DNA of 64,000 nt from Candidatus Ozemibacter sibiricus (GCA_003327425.1 QOQW01000012.1:115083-179082); one strand, 5' to 3'. Counted from the first letter of the stretch, positions 10,642 through 19,940 are shown. Notes: generated by a model not told the origin, from the sequence alone. Numbers and translations are program-made.

Positions 10642-11742
10642 TCAGGAGAATTTATCGTAGAAGATCAGGTGCTCGGGCAGACCTTTCTGGGTGAGAACCT
10701 TGACGCAGGCATTGATCATGCCGGGACTGCCGCACAGGTAGGCCTCGTGGTGGTCGAGCGTGCCATAGTGACGGGCCACCACGTCGGTGATCAGCCCGCG
10801 CTCGTAGGGATGGTCGGTCTCGTCGCCCGACAGGGCGGGCTTGTAGCGGAACCAGGGATGCTGAGCCGCGATGCGTTCGAATTCTTCGACGTAGTACAGG
10901 TCGCGTCGCTTCACCGCACCGAAGAAGAAGGTGGCGGGCCGATGGGTGATGCCGCGGTCGATCATGTCGAGGATGATGCTGCGGATCGGCGCCAGCCCCG
11001 AACCGCCCGCGATGAAGATGATCTCGCGCGAAGACTCCCGCAGGAAGAACTCGCCGTAGGGGCCGATCAGGGTGACGGGTTGACCTTCTTTCAGATGCTG
11101 GAAGACCCAGGTCGTGACCATCCCATTGGGGACGAGCCGGATCACCAGTTCGAGCGCCCGGTTGTCGGAGGGGGGCGACGAGATCGAATAGGCCCGCGAG
11201 GTCGATTCGGTGACATCGCCGTAGGGCTGGGAAACGAGGTTGACGAACTGGCCGGCCTTGAATTTGATCGTCTCGCCGGGCGGCAGTTCGAAGCGCAAGC
11301 CGCGGATGTCGTGGGTCAGCTGGGTGATGCGAACGGTGGTGGCGACGAACTCGCGGACGTTGAGCAGTTCGGCGGGGACCTCGATGCGGATGTTCTCTTT
11401 GACCTTGACCTGACAGGACAGCCGCACCTGCGAGCGCCGCTCGGTCTCATTGAGGTACGGCGTCTCGGTCGGCAGGATGGGCCCGCCTCCTTCGAGCACC
11501 CGGCATTTGCAGGTGCCGCAACTGCCCCGGCCGCCGCAGCCTGAGGGCAAAAAGAGCTTCTGCTCGCTGAGCGTGCGCAGCAGGCTGCTGCCGCCTTTGA
11601 CCTTGTACTGTCGCTCGCCCGCATTGACATCGATGACGCACTCGCCATAGTCGGCGAACCATGCCTCGGCGATCAGCAGCAGCACCGTCAAGCCGGCCGA
11701 GACTCCGCTCAGAACAGCGATTCCGGTCAGGACTTCGATCAT
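10642..11742 (-). CDS. nqrF: Na+-translocating NADH:quinone reductase subunit F
   Basis: N-terminal TM, 2Fe-2S LPSGCGGRGSCGTCKC...SCQ, FAD motif RAYSISS, NAD motif GGSGLAPIRS. Confidence 0.93.
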   Translation of the reverse strand: MIEVLTGIAVLSGVSAGLTVLLLIAEAWFADYGECVIDVNAGERQYKVKGGSSLLRTLSEQKLFLPSGCGGRGSCGTCKCRVLEGGGPILPTETPYLNETERRSQVRLSCQVKVKENIRIEVPAELLNVREFVATTVRITQLTHDIRGLRFELPPGETIKFKAGQFVNLVSQPYGDVTESTSRAYSISSPPSDNRALELVIRLVPNGMVTTWVFQHLKEGQPVTLIGPYGEFFLRESSREIIFIAGGSGLAPIRSIILDMIDRGITHRPATFFFGAVKRRDLYYVEEFERIAAQHPWFRYKPALSGDETDHPYERGLITDVVARHYGTLDHHEAYLCGSPGMINACVKVLTQKGLPEHLIFYDKFS

Positions 11743-11776
11743 CGGCGGGCGCCCCTTTCCAGCGGCCAACGCATCA

Positions 11777-12376
11777 TCAGTTGATGCGGACGATCCCGGA
11801 GAACCCGACGAACGCCATGGCCATGAATCCGGTCAGGATCAAGGCGATACCCGGCCCTTCGAGTTCGGGAACGACTTTCGATCGCTTCTTCATGCGTTCG
11901 CGGATACCGGCCAGGGCGACGATGGCCAGGGCCCACCCGGCTCCGCACCCCCCCCCATAGGCCACCGACTGCAGGAACGTGTATCCCCGGATGACCAGGA
12001 AGAGCGCGCAGCCGAGGATGGCGCAGTTGACGGTGATCAGGGGCAGGAAGATGCCCAGCGTCAAGTAGAGCGGCGTGCTGAGCCGCTCGATCATCATCTC
12101 GACGATCTGGACGAAGGCGGCGATGACCAGGATGAAGACGATGTACTGCAGATACTCGAGCCGGAAGGGCACCAGGAGCCAGTGGTAGACCATCCAGTTG
12201 AGCGGGGCGGTGCAGAGAGCGACGAAGGTCACGGCCGCGCCCAGGCCGAGCGAGCTTTTCATGTCCTTCGAGATGGCGAGGAAGGAGCACATCCCGAGGA
12301 AATTCGTCAGCAGGATGTTGTTCGTGGTGATGGCCGCGAAGAAGATCACCAGGGGGGAAATGGCTTGCACGTCCAT
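11777..12376 (-). CDS. nqrE: Na+-NQR subunit E
   Basis: NNILLTNFLGMCSFLAISKDMKSSLGLGAAVTFV; TVNCAILG. Confidence 0.93.
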   Translation of the reverse strand: MDVQAISPLVIFFAAITTNNILLTNFLGMCSFLAISKDMKSSLGLGAAVTFVALCTAPLNWMVYHWLLVPFRLEYLQYIVFILVIAAFVQIVEMMIERLSTPLYLTLGIFLPLITVNCAILGCALFLVIRGYTFLQSVAYGGGCGAGWALAIVALAGIRERMKKRSKVVPELEGPGIALILTGFMAMAFVGFSGIVRIN

Positions 12377-12397
12377 GCGACTGCCCCTTGTGCGCTC

Positions 12398-13027
12398 TCA
12401 AGCCGGTCTGGCGCCGGGCCGCGGGGCGCCGCCCTTGACCAGTCGAGCCACCCAGATGAAGGTGGCCAGGGCGAAGAATCCGCTGGGCGCGATGACCATG
12501 ATGTTCCAGCGGGTCCAGTCGGTGGGCAGGATGGGCACTCCGAAGAAGCTGCCCAGGCCGAGCGGTTCGCGCACGGCGGCGATGGCCAGCAGGACGAGCG
12601 AATAGCCGACGCCGGCACCGAGCCCGTCGGCCAGGGCGGCCAGGGGGCGGTTCCCCATGGCGAAGCCTTCGGTGCGGCCCATCACGATGCAGTTGGTGAT
12701 GATGAGGCCGACGTAGGGGCCCAGCTCTCGGCTGATGTCGGGCAGGAAGGCGTCGAGCAGGATCTTGATGACGATGACGAAGGCGGCGATGATCAGCACC
12801 TGCACCATCATGCGCACCTGCTTGGGGATGCGGTCGCGCAGAACGGCGATGACCAGCGAGGAGCAGGCGGTGGTGAAGATCAGGCCGAGGCACATGATCA
12901 GGGTGTTCTTGACCAGGTTGGTGACGGCCAGCGTCGAGCAGATGCCGAGGGTCTGGACGAGCACCGGGTTGTCCTCCCAGAGCATGCGGCGGAAGGCGGA
13001 GGAGGGGGTGACGGGAGCTGGACTCAT
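12398..13027 (-). CDS. nqrD: Na+-NQR subunit D
   Basis: NPVLVQTLGICSTLAVTN, LIITNCIVMGRTEGFAM; start taken inside the longer ORF. Confidence 0.92.
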   Translation of the reverse strand: MSPAPVTPSSAFRRMLWEDNPVLVQTLGICSTLAVTNLVKNTLIMCLGLIFTTACSSLVIAVLRDRIPKQVRMMVQVLIIAAFVIVIKILLDAFLPDISRELGPYVGLIITNCIVMGRTEGFAMGNRPLAALADGLGAGVGYSLVLLAIAAVREPLGLGSFFGVPILPTDWTRWNIMVIAPSGFFALATFIWVARLVKGGAPRPGARPA

Positions 13028-13692
13028 GGCTGGGGGCCTCCGGGGTTGGCGAGGAGGGCGATGATGAGATCGGCGGTCCGGTTGATGATGCGCTCGACCG
13101 CCCGGGTCGTCTCGCTGGCGCCGGTCAGGCCATCGATCTCGGTGGGTTGGGCGGCGCTGCCTTCGCTGACCAGGCGCAGGCGGCGGCCGTCGGGCGCGGG
13201 CTGGTCGAGGGGCTTGCCCTGGAACCGGGCGGCGAAGCCGGGTTCGCTGATGCGCCCGCCCAGCCCGGGGGTCTCGGCATGCTCGGTGAAGACGATGCCG
13301 GCGATCCGGCGGGAGCCGGCGTCGATGGCGACATACCCGCGGATGGCATCCCAGAACCCCTGGCCCGCGAAGGGGAAGACCAGCAGCGCCGGGCCGGAAG
13401 CCGCCGTCGTCGCGGCCCGTTCGAAACAGACGGCCGTCGTGCCGTCGGGACCGGGGCCCAGCGTGCGGGAGCGCACTTCGGCGGCGAACCGGGCGGCGGC
13501 CTGGTCGGCCGGCAGGGCCGCGGCGGCTTCGGGCGTGGCCAGCCCCAGCAGGTGCAGAATCACCCGTTGGCGGGCGGCCTGCGCATTGAGGGCGATGCGG
13601 TCGGCCAGCAAAGCATTCAGGCCGCTGACCAGCCCGCCGAAGACGATGGTCACCGCCACCGTGAACAGGACGACCCGCAATTTCTGGCTCAT
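13024..13692 (-). CDS. nqrC: Na+-NQR subunit C (FMN-binding domain)
   Basis: N-terminal TM, GQGFWDAIRGYVAID, FTEHAETPGLGGRI, flavinylation-type motif DGLTGASETT. Confidence 0.9.
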   Translation of the reverse strand: MSQKLRVVLFTVAVTIVFGGLVSGLNALLADRIALNAQAARQRVILHLLGLATPEAAAALPADQAAARFAAEVRSRTLGPGPDGTTAVCFERAATTAASGPALLVFPFAGQGFWDAIRGYVAIDAGSRRIAGIVFTEHAETPGLGGRISEPGFAARFQGKPLDQPAPDGRRLRLVSEGSAAQPTEIDGLTGASETTRAVERIINRTADLIIALLANPGGPQP

Positions 13693-14867
13693 GCGGGAGT
13701 TCCTGGACTGGGCGGGGTGGAAGGAGCGGGCGCCGCCGCCGCTCCGGGAGCGCTTCCCGGGGGCGAGCCGGCGGCGGTCCCGGTCGGGGTCGAGCCGGTG
13801 GCCGCCCCCGGCGCGGTCGGGCGAGCGACGAGCTGGTCGCAGGCCATCTCGATGGCCGGACCGAACGTGTTGCCCAGCATGATGGCGAACATGAACCCGG
13901 CATTGAAGACCGACAGCGAGCGGATCACCCCGGCCAGAAAGCCGATCAGCAAGCCATACAGCCACTTGGCCGTGGTATTGGCGGGCGCCGAGATCGGTTC
14001 GGTGGTCATGAACGTGCAGGCGAACAAGGTGCCGCCGGCGAGATAGGTGATGGCCAACGACTGATCGAGCGGCATCACTTCGTGCCCCGTCGCATGGAGA
14101 ACCAGCTTGCTCGCCAGCAGTCCGAGCGCGGGACCGACGACCAGCGGAACCGCGACGACGCCCCGCCACAGCAGGAAGATCAGCGCCAGCAGGATGAGCC
14201 ACTTGGCGCCTTCCCCGGCCGAGCCGTTGACGTTGCCCCAGAACAACCGGCGCAGATCGACCGCGCGGTAGGCTGCGACCGTCCGGTCGAACTCTTCCTG
14301 CTTGCCTTGGGCCAGCGCCAGGCGCCCGACCTGGTTGAGCCGTTTGGTGCCGGTCAGGGTGGTGGCGCTGGTCACCCCATCGATGGCGAACAGGCTGTCC
14401 TCGACCGATTTGACTCGGCCTTCGACGAGATCAGGCGAATAGCGGACGAACCCGGCGGGCGCGCCCGTGAACGGGGCATACCAGGTCGCGGCCATCGTCG
14501 CCGGGAAGCAGATGTAGAGGAAACACCGCCCGGCGATGGCCGGGTTGAAGATATTGCGGCCGAACCCGCCGAAGGCCATCTTGGCGAAAACGATGCAGAA
14601 TGCCGCCCCGACCGCCATCTGCCAGAACGGGACGTTGGGCGGCACGATCAGGCCCAGCAGGGCGCCGCTGACCAGCGCGGCGGTCGAGGCGGGTTTCCCC
14701 TCACGCCGGGTGAAGGCATATTCGACGGCCCAGCAGACCGCCATGCTGAAGGCCACCACCAGCGCGGCCCGCCACCCGAAATTGTAGATGGCGCCCAGCA
14801 GCGGCAAGCTGAGCGCGGCGAGCATGTCCGCCTGGGGTTTCTGGAACTGCACGTAGGTTTTCAGCAT
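13689..14867 (-). CDS. nqrB: Na+-NQR subunit B
   Basis: RNIFNPAIAGRCFLY, flavinylation motif DGVTSATTLTGT, multiple TM; Ala/Pro/Gly-rich C-terminal tail. Confidence 0.92.
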   Translation of the reverse strand: MLKTYVQFQKPQADMLAALSLPLLGAIYNFGWRAALVVAFSMAVCWAVEYAFTRREGKPASTAALVSGALLGLIVPPNVPFWQMAVGAAFCIVFAKMAFGGFGRNIFNPAIAGRCFLYICFPATMAATWYAPFTGAPAGFVRYSPDLVEGRVKSVEDSLFAIDGVTSATTLTGTKRLNQVGRLALAQGKQEEFDRTVAAYRAVDLRRLFWGNVNGSAGEGAKWLILLALIFLLWRGVVAVPLVVGPALGLLASKLVLHATGHEVMPLDQSLAITYLAGGTLFACTFMTTEPISAPANTTAKWLYGLLIGFLAGVIRSLSVFNAGFMFAIMLGNTFGPAIEMACDQLVARPTAPGAATGSTPTGTAAGSPPGSAPGAAAAPAPSTPPSPGTPA

Positions 14868-14908
14868 GGTGATGTCTTCCAATTCGGCCAGGGAACGGGG
14901 CCTGCACG

Positions 14909-14937
14909 ATGATACTCGGTTCACCTTCAAAGGTCAA
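14909..14937 (-). promoter_or_regulatory. Sigma70-like promoter for nqr operon (TTGACC-N17-TATCAT)
   Basis: Read on minus strand, 42 bp upstream of nqrB start. Confidence 0.65.
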
Positions 14938-15339
14938 CCGGATTCTGCGGGTTGTCTGGTGCGGTTCATCGACCGTTGACCTGCATAGAAGTCCCTGCTG
15001 GCGCGCGATCGAAGCACTCTTGCATCTCTCCGAGCCAGGGTTGAAAAGGCGAGGGGTGAGGTTGTTCTAGGATTCCATGGCGGTCATTCGGACACCTGCA
15101 GGCAATAGCCTCTGCCAAGGTCGACCCCGATTCTCCCTGAACTGGGCGATTCCTTCGCTGGCGCCCATAACCGGAGCAGCGCCCCTTCCCTCACACCTGG
15201 TTTGCGAATAAGGCATGCGTTGCCCTGTCAAAGCAAGGCGGCTGACCTTTGCTCCGGGCGGAAGGCATTGCTGTAGACCTGCGTAACCTCTCGTCCTATC
15301 AAGGGTTGCGCGAATTCTGACCAAGAATCGAATTGGGAC

Positions 15340-15368
15340 TTGACAATAAATTCAGCTTACGGTATACA
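15340..15368 (+). promoter_or_regulatory. Sigma70-like promoter (TTGACA-N17-TATACA) driving riboswitch leader
   Basis: Consensus -35 TTGACA 15340-15345, 17-bp spacer, TATACA 15363-15368, immediately upstream of the ydaO-like element. Confidence 0.8.
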
Positions 15369-15377
15369 TGCCCAGAT

Positions 15378-15496
15378 TCGCCTAATCTTGATGGCCCATC
15401 AAGAGCGGGGGACCCACGTTCTAGGGGTGAATCCCTGGCCTGGCCAGGGTAGGGGGCCTTCCAGACTCCGAACCCGTCAGCTAACCTCGCAGGCAG
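15378..15496 (+). ncRNA. Probable c-di-AMP riboswitch (ydaO/yuaA class) upstream of M23 peptidase
   Basis: Conserved blocks AAGAGCGGGGGACCCA, GGGGTGAATCC, CTCCGAACCCGTCAGCTAACCTCGCAGGC in the expected order; P1 GCCT (15380-15383)/AGGC (15491-15494). Confidence 0.85.
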
Positions 15497-15555
15497 CAGG
15501 AAGGAGATGTCGATTTCCGGCCACGATGGCCGGACGGGCGAGATCGACGGTGAAC

Positions 15556-16272
15556 ATGCGCAAGAATTTCCACCTTTGCCGCATCGTCCTGGTCCTTTTC
15601 GTTTCCCTGATCGTCCCTGGTCTGGCCCACGCGGGGCTGCTTCTGCCGCCTGATCGGCCACTCGAGCTGGTCGTTCGTGCCGAGAAGAGCGAGCGGGCTG
15701 GCCCGGCGGCGGCCAAAGAGGCGCCCGAAAAGGGGTTGTTCTTCAACGCCCTCGAAACCCGCAATTTCGAGCCGGGCGCGGTCAAGTCCTTCGTCGTGAA
15801 GGTCGCGCGCCGACCGCTACGCGCCAAGGAAGTGCCTTCTGGCGTCGAGTTGCCGCGCGATTTCGTCGCGGCCGGGCCGTTGGGGCCGTTCATGCGACCG
15901 GTCGCCGGGAGCATCAGCTCATACTTCGGCTATCGCAAGCATCCCTATCGCCGCGTGTCCCGCACCTTCCACACCGGGATCGACATTCCCGCCCCGACTG
16001 GCACTCCGATCCGGGTCGTGGCCCCCGGCAAGGTGGTCTATTCGGGCTGGCGGTCAGGGTATGGCCTCATGGTCGAAGTCGACCACGGCAACGGGATCTC
16101 CACCGTGTATGCCCACTGTTCCAAACTGTTCCTCCGATTGGGGCAGGTCGTCAGTGCCGGCCAGCTGGTTGGTGGAGTGGGCCGAACCGGAGTGACCACC
16201 GGTTCCCACCTGCATTTCGAGGTTCGCCGCCGGGGGTCTCCGGTCGACCCGATGCGGTTCCTGGCCCGCTAG
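15556..16272 (+). CDS. Secreted M23-family (LytM) peptidase
   Basis: Signal peptide MRKNFHLCRIVLVLFVSLIVPGLAHA; zinc motifs HTGID and HLHFE, YFGYRKHP; GTG at 15550 is an alternative start. Confidence 0.9.
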   Translation: MRKNFHLCRIVLVLFVSLIVPGLAHAGLLLPPDRPLELVVRAEKSERAGPAAAKEAPEKGLFFNALETRNFEPGAVKSFVVKVARRPLRAKEVPSGVELPRDFVAAGPLGPFMRPVAGSISSYFGYRKHPYRRVSRTFHTGIDIPAPTGTPIRVVAPGKVVYSGWRSGYGLMVEVDHGNGISTVYAHCSKLFLRLGQVVSAGQLVGGVGRTGVTTGSHLHFEVRRRGSPVDPMRFLAR

Positions 16273-16288
16273 TCAAGCCTCAAGACGT

Positions 16289-16320
16289 CGCCCCCCTTCT
16301 TTTATGGCTGAGGGGGGGCG
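16289..16320 (+). terminator. Terminator-like hairpin after M23 gene (GCCCCCC...GGGGGGC)
   Basis: Inverted repeat with T-rich loop, no strong 3' T-tract. Confidence 0.4.
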
Positions 16321-16552
16321 GGCGATCGCTCTCGTTGGTAGACTGGGTCGCATCTGATCCTCTTCTCGTGGTGGGCACGGCCATTCGCCATTGAGGGGTG
16401 GGCCGCTGGGCGGCGGTGGTGTGGCGGGGAAGGGCGGAGTATCTCCCTGGTTCGTTGGAGGATAGGGGAAAAACCGCGGTTAAATGAAGCAGCCTGAAGA
16501 CCTTCCCGGCCTGCAGGCTGTCAGCGACAGGATCGATAGTCCGAAACGCCGA

Positions 16553-16894
16553 TCAGCGGCCTTGCGGAGGAAGCTTCACCCACACCTGAAGATTGGTTTT
16601 GGGGTCGACACGGATCAGGACGTAGTCCTGGTAGGTGGCAATGACCTTGGTGTTGAACATTTTGTCACCCCGCTGACGAAATCAGGATTCATTCACATAG
16701 TAGCAATATCCGTACCATGGTGTGATCTGGAGGTGGGAGATTGCCCCGCTATGTTCGTAAATACTGATCAGAAGCGCGTTTTCCTGGCTCGCCGCCACCT
16801 CTTTGGTCTCTGGAAGGACAGCGAACTGCGCTGAAAATATACAATCCTTGTGTGCTTTTTTTGAACAAAGCAGGGCGACTCCGAAAAGTGCCAA
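16553..16894 (-). pseudogene. Probable degraded lipoprotein-like gene interrupted by an in-frame TGA
   Basis: Minus-strand frame reads (TTG start) ...LLALFGVALLCSKKAHKDC...GYCYYVNES*FRQRGDKMFNTKVIATYQDYVLIRVDPKTNLQVWVKLPPQGR*; same frame either side of TGA; no good ATG start. Confidence 0.5.
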
Positions 16895-17096
16895 AAGTGC
16901 ACGTGCAATCTGTGAAAAAAAGTCTCATTCGGTGGGATCACCGTCTGCCGGCAATATTCGGATCAGAAATGTTCGAGAGGCTTTCCCCTGGATCCATTGG
17001 GGAGAGACAAGGCCAGGAAATCCTGTTCATGGCCGTAAAGGTGGCCTGGCCAACCTCCTGCGGTCATGATGCCGCATGAGGCTATGGGGGGAGGGT

Positions 17097-17615
17097 TCAA
17101 TCCTCAGGCGGGAAGGACTCAGGTGGTTCAGGCACCGGTGTGGAAGGGGGCCAGAGGCTGAGCCCTTCGAGGCGGAACGCGATCACCGAGGCCGCCAGAC
17201 AGATGAGGCCCCAGGCGAGCCACTGCAAGCCCAGATCGAGATGCCGTTCTCCTTCGACGAAGACATACGGGGAGAAAGCCGTCTTGGAGATGGTCTGCAT
17301 TTCCCTGACCTCTCCGTAGACGACCCGCGAGATGCCGACCCGTCGGCGCGGAGCGGCCTGGAGACTTCGGGTGAGGTCGGTCGGGTTCGAAGCGATCTGC
17401 AGCGTTTCGGGGGAGACGAGGTAGACCCAGAAGGCAGAAGAGAACCCGGTTTCGGCAGACTTGGCGATGACCACGCCGTTGAATTCCCTCCCCAAGGAAC
17501 GGTACGCGGATAGCAGGAGGGAAATCCCGAATCCCAGCAGGATGATTGCCACCACCTGGGGTCGGATCTTCCCTCCAGGGGAAAGGGTTGAGGGAACAGA
17601 AGAGAGCGCAGGCAT
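17097..17615 (-). CDS. Hypothetical membrane protein (two TM segments)
   Basis: QVVAIILLGFGISLLLSAYRSL and LQWLAWGLICLAASVIAF flank a soluble region. Confidence 0.65.
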   Translation of the reverse strand: MPALSSVPSTLSPGGKIRPQVVAIILLGFGISLLLSAYRSLGREFNGVVIAKSAETGFSSAFWVYLVSPETLQIASNPTDLTRSLQAAPRRRVGISRVVYGEVREMQTISKTAFSPYVFVEGERHLDLGLQWLAWGLICLAASVIAFRLEGLSLWPPSTPVPEPPESFPPED

Positions 17616-17858
17616 GCGTGTTGTGCCGAGTATAGCCTGTCCCCCGGTGCCTTATCAATCCTGAACCCTTGAAAGCGGAATTTCCTGCACAGTTCTGTGG
17701 CAGGGCGAACCGATCGACGAATGTCGACAGGCTCGCCATGCGCACCAATGGATCCTTCGGTTCCTCGATTAGAGGTTGGGGACTGGCGGATGGGTGGAGT
17801 GGTCTGGTATATTTATATTATATTGACTCCATTCCAGAGTTGGAGGAGGGATGAACGC

Positions 17859-18416
17859 ATGAAACGATCCGTTCTGTTGGCGGTGTTGATGACGGTGGCG
17901 ATGTTGAGTCCGGTGCTGGCGGTCGAGTACCGGGGTATCAAAATAAATCCCAATGATCATGTGCTGATCAGCCTGCTGACCATGGTGGTGACCGACCTGG
18001 AAATGTGCGGCCGGTCGCTGGTTCCCACCGTTCGTGACGAGATCTCGGCGATCGGGCACCTCAACAATGCCCAGTCGGCGTTGAAAAAAGCCGCTCTCGA
18101 TCCTGCCTACGGGCCTCTGATCGAAGAAATCCTCGACCGTATCGGCAAGGTCAAATTCTACCTGCTGATGCAGGATTTCAACGCTGTCACCATGCGGCTG
18201 TCCCAGTTGATCGGCCTGATCCGGAGCTTGCTGGGCGTTCAGGGGGGCAGTTACTACAATCCCTACAACCCCTACAATCCCAACTATGGTGGGGGTTCCA
18301 ACTCTGGCAACCAATTCGTTCCAACGCGTCCCACCGAAATTCCGGTCGGTGGCGGTGGCCAGGGGCAGGGCATCCCCGTTCCCAGCACGGCGGTTCCCGG
18401 CGTGCCTGTGAACTGA
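17859..18416 (+). CDS. Secreted hypothetical protein with NPY-rich tail
   Basis: Signal peptide MKRSVLLAVLMTVAMLSPVLA; PYNPYNPYNPNYGGGSN low-complexity segment. Confidence 0.7.
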   Translation: MKRSVLLAVLMTVAMLSPVLAVEYRGIKINPNDHVLISLLTMVVTDLEMCGRSLVPTVRDEISAIGHLNNAQSALKKAALDPAYGPLIEEILDRIGKVKFYLLMQDFNAVTMRLSQLIGLIRSLLGVQGGSYYNPYNPYNPNYGGGSNSGNQFVPTRPTEIPVGGGGQGQGIPVPSTAVPGVPVN

Positions 18417-18477
18417 CCGCTACGCCTACGCACCTTTCCCGGGCGCAGTCTGCCGATTGCGCCCTTTTTGCTCCCCG

Positions 18478-19017
18478 ATGACCGCGACTCATCCCCCCCT
18501 CCGCCTCCCCCTCATCCTGATCGGTTTCATGGGAGCAGGGAAGACGGTGGTCGGTTGGCATCTGGCCCGCCGCCTGGGGCTTCGGTTCCTCGACCTCGAC
18601 CAGGAGATCGAACGCCGCGCGGGCTGCACCGTGGCCGACATCTTCCGTACCGCTGGGGAAGCGCATTTCCGGCATCTGGAAGCCACGCTGCTGGCCGAGA
18701 TCCTGCGGCGTCCGCCCGCTCCTCTCCTGCTGGCCACGGGCGGCGGAGTGGTCGAAGATCCGGCCAATCGCGCCCTGCTGGCAGAAACGGGGACCGTCAT
18801 CTTCCTCGATCCGCCCTTCAAGGTCCTGGTGGGGCGCATCCGGTTGGCCGGCCTGGCGCGTCCGTTGGCTGACGGCGTCGAGGAACGCGTCCTGCGCGAC
18901 CGCTGGCGCCGCCGCCGGCCCCTTTACCGAGAGGTCGCCACCCTGACCGTGGGGGGAGCCCTGCCCCTCGAATCCCAGGTCCAACGGCTGGCCGAACGGC
19001 TCTGCCCTTCTGCCTGA
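18478..19017 (+). CDS. aroK: Shikimate kinase
   Basis: LILIGFMGAGKTVVGWHLARRLGLRFLDLDQEIERRAG, ATGGGVV. Confidence 0.9.
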   Translation: MTATHPPLRLPLILIGFMGAGKTVVGWHLARRLGLRFLDLDQEIERRAGCTVADIFRTAGEAHFRHLEATLLAEILRRPPAPLLLATGGGVVEDPANRALLAETGTVIFLDPPFKVLVGRIRLAGLARPLADGVEERVLRDRWRRRRPLYREVATLTVGGALPLESQVQRLAERLCPSA

Positions 19018-19052
19018 GCCGGCTCCTGACATCCCTCCTGCCGAGGTTCATC

Positions 19053-19940
19053 ATGGAATCACCTGTCACCCCTTCTTCCGCCGAACTGGCCGTCGCTGAT
19101 GCCGCTGAGGAAACCCGGCAGTTCGCCCGCCTCATGGCGATCATCCGCACCTTGCGGTCGCCGGGCGGCTGCTCCTGGGATCGCAAGCAGACCCACGAAA
19201 CCATGCGGAAATACCTGCTCGAAGAGGCCCAGGAAGTCGCGGCGGCCATCGAGCAGGGCCATCCCCTGCCCATCTGCGAAGAGCTGGGCGATCTGCTGAT
19301 GACCATCGCCATGCAGGCCCGCATCGCCGAAGAGGCGGGCACCTTCACCATGACCGAAGTGCTGCGCGGCATCTCGGACAAATTGATCGGCCGCCATCCG
19401 CACGTGTTCGGCGAGGCCGAGCGGGGCCTCAGTCCCGATCGGGTGGTGGACATGTGGGGGAAGCTCAAAGCCGAAGAGAAACGTCAGCGCAGCCGCCTCA
19501 CCAGCCGCATGGAAGAGGCCGCCCGCTTCGCCTCCGCGTTGCGCGCCGCCGTCCAGATCCAGGCCGAGGCGGCCACCGTCGGCTTCGATTTTCCCGATCG
19601 CGCCAGCGCCGTGGCCAAGATTTTCGAAGAGGCCGAGGAGTTGCGGGCCGATCTCGAGAACGGTTCGCCGGCCGCCCAGGAAGCAGAACTGGGCGACCTG
19701 CTGTTCTCGATCGTCAATGTGGCGCGGTTGCTCGGCCTCGATCCCGATGCTGCCTTGCGTCAGGCCAATCAGAAGTTCATCCGGCGGTTCGCTCGCCTGG
19801 AAGATCGCTTCGAACAGCAGGGCGGCCTCGCCGGGCGATCGATCGCCGAACTCGATGCCGTCTGGAACGAGATCAAACAGGCGGAACCGGAGCGAGGCGA
19901 GCCCGCCGCATCGACCGACGGAGACCGGCTGACCGGCTAG
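19053..19940 (+). CDS. mazG: Nucleoside triphosphate pyrophosphohydrolase MazG
   Basis: LRSPGGCSWDRKQTHETMRKYLLEEAQEV; second domain EELGDLL/ELGDLLFSIVNVAR. Confidence 0.93.
   Translation: MESPVTPSSAELAVADAAEETRQFARLMAIIRTLRSPGGCSWDRKQTHETMRKYLLEEAQEVAAAIEQGHPLPICEELGDLLMTIAMQARIAEEAGTFTMTEVLRGISDKLIGRHPHVFGEAERGLSPDRVVDMWGKLKAEEKRQRSRLTSRMEEAARFASALRAAVQIQAEAATVGFDFPDRASAVAKIFEEAEELRADLENGSPAAQEAELGDLLFSIVNVARLLGLDPDAALRQANQKFIRRFARLEDRFEQQGGLAGRSIAELDAVWNEIKQAEPERGEPAASTDGDRLTG

Noticed and set aside
14940-15335. Non-coding 400 bp between nqrB and the riboswitch promoter as a possible ncRNA gene
   Set aside because: No consensus for tmRNA, RNase P, SRP or 6S RNA was recognised, and no clear promoter/terminator pair.
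16484-16834. 116-aa plus-strand ORF
   Set aside because: Antisense to the better-supported decayed lipoprotein-like frame; no homology-like motifs visible.
18250-18290. ACAATCCCTACAACCCCTACAATCCC repeat as a possible CRISPR or tandem repeat
   Set aside because: It lies within a secreted protein ORF and encodes the NPY low-complexity tail; no spacer structure.
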